From an uncultured Gemmatimonadales bacterium (GTDB taxonomy: Bacteria; Gemmatimonadota; Gemmatimonadetes; Longimicrobiales; Gaopeijiaceae), in the NCBI GenBank assembly GCA_937983085.1, contig CALJKZ010000390.1, forward strand, positions 1 to 26,912: a DNA stretch of 26,912 nucleotides, read 5' to 3'. A program made the translations under genes and the position numbers. The first letter of the stretch is position 1. Every line of letters begins with the position of its first letter. Of this stretch, positions 20,332 through 26,912 are shown one piece after another. The notes below the pieces were generated by a model. That model saw only the letters and a program-made list of their open reading frames with translations, did not search any database and had not been told where the DNA came from.

Positions 20332-23298
20332 GTGACCGACTTCGCCACCCTGCGGCTCACCATCGACACGGACGGCGTCAAGCGCGGCGCCGCCGACTTC
20401 TCCCGCGCCACCTCCAGTATCCAGAGCGACGCCAAGCGGATCGACCAGGCGGTGTCCCCCGCCACGGCCGAGGTCACGCGCCAGTTCACCCGTGCGACCG
20501 CCGCCCAGCAGGCATTTGCCCGGCAACTCTCCACCGTGGCCACCTCGTCGCTTCCGGTCAACGCCAACCTTGGGAGGCTCGGGGCCACGCTGGGGGGGTT
20601 CGCGCTCGGCGCGACCCCCACCATTGCCATTCTGGCGGGGTTCGCGGCCATCTCCGCGGCCATCTCCCTCATCGGGGAAGAGTCCCGCATTGCCCAGGGG
20701 CTCATTGACGATCTGCTGGCCTCTGCCGCTCGGCGGCGGGAGCGGGAGCGGCCGGGCGAGGTGTTCAATGAACAGGTCCAGACCCTGCTCCGGGAGCGCG
20801 CACGGCTGGACGCCCAGCGACGCCGGGCGGAGGAGGGGTTTGAGACCCGCGACGGTCGTGTCGTGGACGAGACCAACGTCCGGCGCACAACGGCGGCGAT
20901 CCGGGAACTGGACGCGGCGCTCGCCGAGGCGGGACACAAGTACGTGGACGCAGTGGGGCGGATCAACGCCGCCACAGAGCGCACGGGGCGGCAGGCTCAG
21001 ATCGAAGCAGACCGGGCTCGGCGTGAAGCCGAACGCGCCGCCCGGGAAGCCGAACAGCGGGCGAAGGCGGCGCGCGAGTTCCGCACCGCGGCGCTGGTCG
21101 CCATCGCGACGGAGCAGCGCGACCTCGCGACGCTGATCCGGACCGAGTACGAGCAGACGGTCGCGGGTATCAACGACAGCTTTGCGAAACTGTCCCAGGA
21201 TGGGCAGCGAGCCGCCGCCGCGCTCCGGGATGCCTGGCTCGACGCCGCGCGCAAGATCCGGGACAGTCAGTTGGACTTGCTCTCGGGTGGGGTGTTTGAC
21301 GGGGTCACCCCGCGCGTCGTCAACACCGCCCAGCCCGGGGCACCACCCCGATCGCTCCTGGCGCGCGCCGATGTCGTGGTCAACCAGACGCTGCAGCGCA
21401 CGTCGCGCACCATTCAGGCATGGTCCGACGAGGTGGAGCGGGAGCGCAAGGCGCGGGAACTGCTCGTGCGCGGTGTGGCCGATGCTGCGTTCGGGGCGAT
21501 TGAGGCAGCCGCCAGTCTCGGGGTGCTCGGGAACGAGGCGGCGGCGGCCGCCGGCCGCATCGCGCAGGGAGCGGAGCGGTTCGCCGGCGCCCTGGCGACG
21601 GCCCAGGCCGCGGGCGGTCTCGGGTTCGCCAACACTGCCCAGGCCGGGGGCACCCTTGGTGTTATCGGTGCTGGGCTCGGCGTCGCCGGCACCATCCTCG
21701 GGTCGATCTTCGGCGGCGGGGAGGACGCGCATCAGGCCGCCCTCCGGCTGGAAGCCGCCCGCGAGCGGTGGCAGCGCGCCCTTGAGGGCTTCGCCGAGAT
21801 CCACTCCCCACTCTCCTCGCTGGAACGCGCCCAGCGCGACCTCAAGCGGCAGTTCGATGACCTGGTCAAGGTCGCCGCCGAGGCCCGCGGGATCTCGATC
21901 TCCGGCAACAACATTGACGAGATCCGGAAGGCGCTGGAGGCACTGAGGAACCTCCCGCGCGGCTCCGCGGCCGTGCGCGCCCTGCTCGGCGACCTCGACA
22001 AGCTCACCGAGGAATACCTCAAGAACATCGAGGCCCTGAAGAAGCGGTTCGAGGAGGACCAGCGGCTTACCCGGCTCGACCTCGAGGCCCGGGCTCTCCG
22101 CGCCCGGGGGCTGGACGAGGAGGCGGAACGCGCCGCGCTCAATGCCCAGCAGCAGCGGGAGATCGCCCGCGCCCTGGAGGAGGGGTGGGAGGAGGCGTCT
22201 CTCGCGGCCCTCCGGCATGTCCACGCCCTGGAACTGGAGGCGCAGGCTCGGGCGGAGGCGGAACGCGCCATCGCGCGCCAGGAGCAGCGGAACCAGTTCC
22301 TCGGAGACCTCACCGTCCGGGAACTCCGGCTCGGCGGGAACGACCGGGGTGCCGATCAGGCCGCGCTCCAGTTCGCCGCGCTCCAGCGGGAGGCGGAGGT
22401 GCGCCGGCTGTTCCGGGAGGGGCTCATCACCGAGGCCGAGATGGCGCGGGCGATCGGGCTCATCTACGGCGAGCTCGGCAAGGCGATGGCGGATCTCACC
22501 AAGCAGTACGCCGAGCAGGCGGAGCAGGCGCGGCAGTTGGAGCGCGCCTTCCTCGCCGACCTCGAGGTGCGCGACCTGGAGGCCCGGGGCCTCACCGAAC
22601 AGGCGCGCCAGCGGCGGCGCCAGCTCCAGCAGGACCGGGAGATCCAGGAGGCCGTCGAGAGGGGCCTGTCGGACGCCGCGATCGCCGCGCTCCGCCACGT
22701 CCACGCCCTGGAGGACCAGCGGGACGCGGCCCAGCAGGCTGCCGAGGCCATCCGGGAGCTGGAGGAGGCCCTGGAGCGGCAGGCACGGAAGGTCGAGGAC
22801 TTGACCGCCCGGAGCCTCGCCGCGCGCGGGTTCGCCGACGCCGCCGAGGAGGCGCGGCTCTTCTTCCAGCAGCAGGACGAGATCCGCCGCGCCCGGAAGG
22901 ACGGACTCGGCGAGGATGTCATCGCGCAAATCTTCGCCGTGCAGGCGGAGGAGCGGGACAGCTTCAACGCCGCCCGGCGGGCACGCCAGCAGGCGGCGGC
23001 GGACGCCGCGGAGCAGGCGGCGATCGACGCCTTCCAGGCCACCCGGGACAGCCAGACCGCCGTGAACCTCGCCGTCGGGATCTCCGAGACGACCGGCGGC
23101 CGGATCGCGGGCCTCCTTGCGTCGGGCCTCACCTACTGGAGCGCCCTCCCCCGCATGGAGGGGATTCTCGGGCGCATGGAGACCATCCTCCGCGGCATCC
23201 GGGACGGGTCGCTCGACATCGACACCGTGGACCGGAGCCTCAATACGCTGGCGGAGTCGGCGGACCGCGTGAGCGGCATCCCGGCGGGGAATCGGTAA
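20332..23298 (+). CDS. tail tape measure protein
   Basis: 988 residues from GTG 20332 (GGGGACG upstream). A start at 20254 would translate through the RNA element and is rejected. Residues about 81-120 are hydrophobic (GGFALGATPTIAILAGFAAI then SAAISLIG), followed by long Arg/Glu/Ala-rich coiled coil, a second Gly/Ala hydrophobic zone at about 440-465 (VIGAGLGVAGTILGSIFGGG), and four tandem repeats of about 80 residues from residue 583. The protein sets tail length, occupies the tube lumen and is ejected with the genome. No peptidase or lysozyme domain is evident. It is followed by distal tail genes, as expected. Confidence 0.9.
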   Translation: MTDFATLRLTIDTDGVKRGAADFSRATSSIQSDAKRIDQAVSPATAEVTRQFTRATAAQQAFARQLSTVATSSLPVNANLGRLGATLGGFALGATPTIAILAGFAAISAAISLIGEESRIAQGLIDDLLASAARRRERERPGEVFNEQVQTLLRERARLDAQRRRAEEGFETRDGRVVDETNVRRTTAAIRELDAALAEAGHKYVDAVGRINAATERTGRQAQIEADRARREAERAAREAEQRAKAAREFRTAALVAIATEQRDLATLIRTEYEQTVAGINDSFAKLSQDGQRAAAALRDAWLDAARKIRDSQLDLLSGGVFDGVTPRVVNTAQPGAPPRSLLARADVVVNQTLQRTSRTIQAWSDEVERERKARELLVRGVADAAFGAIEAAASLGVLGNEAAAAAGRIAQGAERFAGALATAQAAGGLGFANTAQAGGTLGVIGAGLGVAGTILGSIFGGGEDAHQAALRLEAARERWQRALEGFAEIHSPLSSLERAQRDLKRQFDDLVKVAAEARGISISGNNIDEIRKALEALRNLPRGSAAVRALLGDLDKLTEEYLKNIEALKKRFEEDQRLTRLDLEARALRARGLDEEAERAALNAQQQREIARALEEGWEEASLAALRHVHALELEAQARAEAERAIARQEQRNQFLGDLTVRELRLGGNDRGADQAALQFAALQREAEVRRLFREGLITEAEMARAIGLIYGELGKAMADLTKQYAEQAEQARQLERAFLADLEVRDLEARGLTEQARQRRRQLQQDREIQEAVERGLSDAAIAALRHVHALEDQRDAAQQAAEAIRELEEALERQARKVEDLTARSLAARGFADAAEEARLFFQQQDEIRRARKDGLGEDVIAQIFAVQAEERDSFNAARRARQQAAADAAEQAAIDAFQATRDSQTAVNLAVGISETTGGRIAGLLASGLTYWSALPRMEGILGRMETILRGIRDGSLDIDTVDRSLNTLAESADRVSGIPAGNR
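22078..22960 (+). repeat. four tandem ~80-residue repeats within the tape measure gene
   Basis: Repeat starts are at 22078, 22306, 22558 and 22798 (76, 84 and 80 codons apart). Each opens DLxxRxLxxRG (DLEARALRARGLDEEA, DLTVRELRLGGNDRGA, DLEVRDLEARGLTEQA, DLTARSLAARGFADAA), then a Gln-rich segment with REI/EI, a GL or GW turn, and mostly an AALRHVHALE-type helix. Repeats 1 and 3 are the closest pair. Confidence 0.75.
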
Positions 23299-23301
23299 GC
23301 C

Positions 23302-24108
23302 ATGGCCACCGTCTACGTCGCCGGGGTCGATCTCGAGGCCACCCTCGGGTTCCAGTGTACGGACACGGGCGCGGAGCACGACGGGGCCGTGTCCGTCCCC
23401 GGGGAACTGGAGATTCCGGGGGTCCGGGGGGCCATCTTCGTCGGCCCCGACCGGGTGCCGGTGCGGGAGTTCACGATCACCGGCTTCCTCACCGGGGCGA
23501 ACCAGGCCGCGGTCCGGACCAACTTCCACAAGCTCAAGGCGCTGGTGGGGTCCGAGGATGTGACGGTGCGGGTCGCCGACTGGACCACGGTGGACATCAC
23601 GGCGCGGTGCATCCGCTTCGACGGGCAGAACTACCCCCGCCAGTCGCGGGCGAACAGCCTGAACGAGAAGGAAATGCACGTCGCCATGACGTTCCGGGCG
23701 GCGAACCCCTACTGGCGCGACACGAGCAACACGGTCGTGGCGTTCACGACCTCCGCCGTCGCCATGCCGCAGGGCACCGCGCCGGGGGAGGCGGTGCTCG
23801 AGAGCGCGGTCGGGGCCGCGACGACGCCGACGATCACCTGCAAGGACTACCTCGGCGCCACGCTCTGGACGGCGACCCTCGCCTCCCAGGGCGCGTCCGA
23901 GAAGTACCGGATCACCACGACCCCGGCGGTGATGACGATCGAGAAGTGGAACGGCTCGGCGTGGGTCGTCTCTGACGCCTCGCTCACGGCCGGCGTCTTC
24001 CCGAAACCCCTCCCCTCCAGCCCTACGGGGTATCAGTCCTCGACCTGGCCCACCCTGCAGGCCACCAGCGGCTCCTGGACCGCGACGTACAAGAAGCAGT
24101 GGCGGTAG
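23302..24108 (+). CDS. distal tail protein (Dit-like)
   Basis: 268 residues, ATG 23302 immediately after the tape measure stop. The N-terminal domain (EIPGVRGAIFVGPDRVPVRE, then FTITGFLTGANQAAVRTNFH, KLKALVGSEDVTVRVADWTT) fits the Dit split-barrel pattern: a flat-ring hub at the tail tip. AMTFRAANPYWRDTSN is the usual end of that domain. The C-terminal about 120 residues (TPTITCKDYLGATLWTATLA) form a second beta domain, likely galectin-like. The position between tape measure and tip/fibre is diagnostic. Confidence 0.8.
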   Translation: MATVYVAGVDLEATLGFQCTDTGAEHDGAVSVPGELEIPGVRGAIFVGPDRVPVREFTITGFLTGANQAAVRTNFHKLKALVGSEDVTVRVADWTTVDITARCIRFDGQNYPRQSRANSLNEKEMHVAMTFRAANPYWRDTSNTVVAFTTSAVAMPQGTAPGEAVLESAVGAATTPTITCKDYLGATLWTATLASQGASEKYRITTTPAVMTIEKWNGSAWVVSDASLTAGVFPKPLPSSPTGYQSSTWPTLQATSGSWTATYKKQWR

Positions 24109-24111
24109 GCC

Positions 24112-26912
24112 ATGGCTGAGGCGTTCCAGTACCTCGAACTCTGGACGGGCCTGCAGGCCGCCGGGGGCACCCGACTCGGGTTTATCGGCGTCGCGACACA
24201 GATCCGCCGCCGCCGCTCCGTGACCGGCGACAATGCCAAGACGTTCGTGATGCCCCGGGGCCACCGGTTGGCCGCTTCCATCGAGAAGGGGCGGGTGATC
24301 CGGGAGGTGCTGTCCGTAGACGGCGCGACGTGGCGCGAGTGGGTGATCGACACCTACGCCCGCTCCAGCGGGGCGAGTACCGGGTTTCCGGTCTCCTGTG
24401 TCTCGCCCATGGCGCTCCTCGTCAACTACCCCGTGGAGACGACCGACGCCGACGGGTACGTCTACCAGGACACCGCGGCGGTCCAGCTCACCCCCGCCAA
24501 CATCATCACGAACTGGATTCGGTCCCGGACGCCGTCGTGGATCGTCAACAACACGATCACGCCAACGGGCCTGACCGAGGTCGCGTTCAGCGACGACAGC
24601 GCCCTGTCCGGGATGCGGCGTCTCGAGGAGGCGGTCCCGGGCTACGAGACGGACCTCGTCCCGCTCGGGACCACGCAGTACGGCCTCAATTTCGCCGTGA
24701 TCGGGGGTAGCGCCCCGACGCTCTACCTGCGGACGGCCAAGAACATCCGGTCGCTGTCGGAGCGCGTGCAGCCGGGACAGGTGAACCGGGTCGGGCAGAT
24801 CCGGGGCAAGGAGGGGGACGACGGGCCGAGCGGGATCGCGTGGGCCTACTGGGAGGTCGAGGCCACGAGTGGCGCCGGCCCCTACCGGGTCAAACTCAAG
24901 GCGATCCACGGCGGCCCCGGCCCCATCCAGTTTGACGACCAGTTGAACCACGCCAACCTGCCCGGCGGGGCCAACTCGCTGTACCTGGAGCGGCGCGACG
25001 GAACCACGGTCCAGATCACCGACTCGTTCGCCAGCACGCAGGAGGTCGAGGTCGGGAACCTCACCGCGACCTCCGTGGGCGATTGGGTGCGGGTCGTGGC
25101 GAGCTCGACGGGCAAGCACCTGACCCACCTCGACGCGCCAAGCGAGATCGCGACTTATGGCGTGCAGGGGGGACGGTATGAGAGCGCATGGGACGACACG
25201 CTCTGCGTGCTGAAGAACGCCCTGCAGGCCAATTGGGCGACACCAAGCGGCCCGCCGGACGGGTGGACCGGCCTCGGGAGCCGCACCACGACCACGAACG
25301 AATGGGTGACGAGCGGCCAGGCCCTCCTTGTCAACCAGTCCGTGAGCGACGGGGCGCAGATCGCGGCCCCGCCGGCCCGCACTTGGCGCATCCGGGCGCG
25401 GAAGACGTTCTGGAGCGCGACGGCGCTCATCCGGCTCCGGGCCGCCATCGGCGCGGGCGATGTCACGTTCCGGGTCAAGGCGAACGGGACCGTCGTGGGG
25501 ACGGGGCTCGTCTACCTGTCCCCGGTGAACGCCTACCGCCAGCTCAAGATTTCCGGGCTGGACCTCTCGGCGTTCGTGGGGTCTGACGTGACGCTGGTCG
25601 CCGAGATCGTGAAGTCCGGCGGCACCGGCACCGTGAACATGATCGTGGACCACATCTGCCTCGGACCGAGCCTCAACCCCCGCGCCCCCACGGTCGGGAG
25701 CAATGCGGCCCGGACGTGGCAGGGGATCAACGACTTCCTCGACACGCACCGCTCCAAGCAGGTGGCGTGGGAGTTCGAGGCGGTGGACCTGGAGCGGCTC
25801 GGCGTCCCAGCGCAGACCGCCGTCGAGCTCGGCCAGCAGGTTGTGGCGGTCGATGACGACCTCGGCACCGTCCAGGCGCGGCTCCTCGAGATCGAGGACA
25901 ACCCGCAGGACCCCCGCGAGACCCGGTACACCGTGGGGACGCTCCCGGCACGGCTCTCCCGGAAGCAGTCCGCGCCGGCCGAACTCGTCATCCCGTTCCT
26001 GGAGCCGATCGAGGTCAAGGTCGCCGAGCGGGACACGCGGATTACCCCGCTGTTCCTGAAGGCGACCCAGACAGCCGCGTCCACGAGCACGGTCACGATC
26101 TCGCTGGAGGCGAAGGACCCGCACGGGGCCGCGCTCACTGTGACGTATGCGGCGTTCGGGGCGACCTACTCCTCGGGGTCCGGCACGGGTCCGTATGTGT
26201 TCAACCGGCCAGCCAACGGGAGCGGGCCGGGGCGGGTGGTGTTCACCCTGAGTTCGCCGGGGCGGGAGAGCGTCACGGACGCGATCGACGTGCCGGAGGT
26301 GAGCGCGGCGGACACGCTGCTGGTGCGGGTGGAGCGGCAGGCCGTGACGCTGACGACGATCACCTACCGGGTGCGCGTGAAGGCGCAGGGGACCTCGGCG
26401 GTCAACCTGTACCGGACACTGGCGGGTGTCACCCTGAGCCCGAACGTCACGGACCCGGTCTCCCTGCTCGTCACGAACGATTGGGCCACGACCGGGACGC
26501 AGGACTATACCGTGGTGCGACCGCTCCCCGCGGACGGCCCTGGCACCATCACCTGGCACGCGGAGTTCGGGAGCCTCGTGCCCACCTATGAGACCCAGAC
26601 GATCCCCGTGCGCGGGATCATGCCGACCTACGGGGTGAGCCAGAGCGCGGAGGGGGACACCTCCACGACGGTGACGGTCACGATCCAGAGCGACCCCGAG
26701 TCGCGGGTCACGGGTGTGGAGTTCGCCACGCAGGAGGGCCGGGGGGCACTGTCGTCCTTCGTGCTGGACTCCTCGGCGCCGTTCACGCAGGTCGTGAACA
26801 CAGCGGAGGGGTTGCCGTCTAAGGTGTTCTTCCGGATCAAGGGGACGCTGATGGACGGGACGAGCGGGACGCTGGTCGAGGACTTCGTGACGGTGAACCC
26901 GTCCGCGAAGCC
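24112..26912 (+). CDS. large tail tip / fibre protein, 5' part (open at right edge)
   Basis: ATG 24112 opens a frame with no stop to the window end, at least 933 codons. The N-terminal about 130 residues (AFQYLELWTGLQAAGGTRLG, then REVLSVDGATWREWVIDTYA) look like a baseplate/tail-hub interface. Further beta-rich stretches follow: LRTAKNIRSLSERVQPGQVN, a jelly-roll-like region around residues 350-530 ending VDHICLGPSLNP that resembles a carbohydrate-binding module, and from about 640 repeated Ig/fibronectin-like strands rich in Thr/Ser/Val. It probably contacts the host surface. Whether the missing C-terminus carries an adhesin or an enzyme is unknown. Confidence 0.72.
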   Translation, partial: MAEAFQYLELWTGLQAAGGTRLGFIGVATQIRRRRSVTGDNAKTFVMPRGHRLAASIEKGRVIREVLSVDGATWREWVIDTYARSSGASTGFPVSCVSPMALLVNYPVETTDADGYVYQDTAAVQLTPANIITNWIRSRTPSWIVNNTITPTGLTEVAFSDDSALSGMRRLEEAVPGYETDLVPLGTTQYGLNFAVIGGSAPTLYLRTAKNIRSLSERVQPGQVNRVGQIRGKEGDDGPSGIAWAYWEVEATSGAGPYRVKLKAIHGGPGPIQFDDQLNHANLPGGANSLYLERRDGTTVQITDSFASTQEVEVGNLTATSVGDWVRVVASSTGKHLTHLDAPSEIATYGVQGGRYESAWDDTLCVLKNALQANWATPSGPPDGWTGLGSRTTTTNEWVTSGQALLVNQSVSDGAQIAAPPARTWRIRARKTFWSATALIRLRAAIGAGDVTFRVKANGTVVGTGLVYLSPVNAYRQLKISGLDLSAFVGSDVTLVAEIVKSGGTGTVNMIVDHICLGPSLNPRAPTVGSNAARTWQGINDFLDTHRSKQVAWEFEAVDLERLGVPAQTAVELGQQVVAVDDDLGTVQARLLEIEDNPQDPRETRYTVGTLPARLSRKQSAPAELVIPFLEPIEVKVAERDTRITPLFLKATQTAASTSTVTISLEAKDPHGAALTVTYAAFGATYSSGSGTGPYVFNRPANGSGPGRVVFTLSSPGRESVTDAIDVPEVSAADTLLVRVERQAVTLTTITYRVRVKAQGTSAVNLYRTLAGVTLSPNVTDPVSLLVTNDWATTGTQDYTVVRPLPADGPGTITWHAEFGSLVPTYETQTIPVRGIMPTYGVSQSAEGDTSTTVTVTIQSDPESRVTGVEFATQEGRGALSSFVLDSSAPFTQVVNTAEGLPSKVFFRIKGTLMDGTSGTLVEDFVTVNPSAK

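Noticed and set aside
20002..26559. Very long antisense open frame (over 2100 codons) opposite the tape measure and tail genes
   Set aside because: The composition is a shadow of strong G/C third-position bias on the + strand: Arg, Pro, Gly, Val and His rich with no domain pattern, and it runs across several well-supported genes.

Overview
This window is a stretch of a tailed double-stranded DNA phage or prophage genome with a siphovirus-type tail. It is very G+C rich by eye. Almost every phage gene lies on the + strand and most junctions are ATGA or GTGA stop/start overlaps. No tRNA, rRNA, CRISPR array, integrase or lysis gene was seen. The host cannot be named from the sequence; the composition only points to a high-G+C bacterium.

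Layout, left to right. (1) 1-4737: early/replication module. It holds a run of small zinc-ribbon or helical proteins, a DUF1376-type replication protein (1229-2008) whose linker DNA is AT-rich and has 11-bp-phased A-tracts (candidate origin), a DnaB-like helicase domain protein (2301-3362), a 27-residue mini-ORF, a RuvC-like resolvase (3439-3891), and small zinc/HTH proteins. (2) 4721-9647: packaging and portal. It holds terminase small and large subunits, a DUF4055-type portal, a small protein with a twin-arginine-like leader, an SPP1 gp7/Mu F-type head morphogenesis protein, and a zinc-ribbon protein. (3) 9751-13351: a 3601-bp insertion that splits the phage intergenic region between the zinc-ribbon gene and the scaffold gene. 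(4) 13558-26912: structural module. It holds scaffold, P22-type major capsid protein, connector/stopper/completion/terminator proteins, tail tube, tail-assembly chaperones with a TTTTTTC -1 frameshift site, two small zinc-ribbon proteins, tape measure, distal tail protein, and a large tail-tip/fibre protein still open at the right edge.

The most unusual object is the insertion. It has imperfect terminal inverted repeats starting GGTAGTGGGTCAG / GGCACTGGGTCAG, a perfect 9-bp flanking direct repeat GTGTGACCC, and an IS1-family DDE transposase at its right end. It also carries about 2.7 kb of passenger genes on both strands: a SCAGH-motif protein, a 53-residue Cys protein, a KGG-type basic protein, and a two-gene operon of an XRE-HTH/ImmA-like metallopeptidase plus a 155-residue partner. 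A shared ATTGTCACAAT-type site lies near the left end, upstream of the XRE-ImmA gene, and over the transposase start. This suggests the cargo regulator and transposition are linked.

The second unusual object is a repeated, apparently covarying RNA hairpin element in front of the scaffold, tail-tube and tape-measure genes. Its best two copies (13390-13494 and 20219-20322) share a two-hairpin layout with nearly identical spacing.
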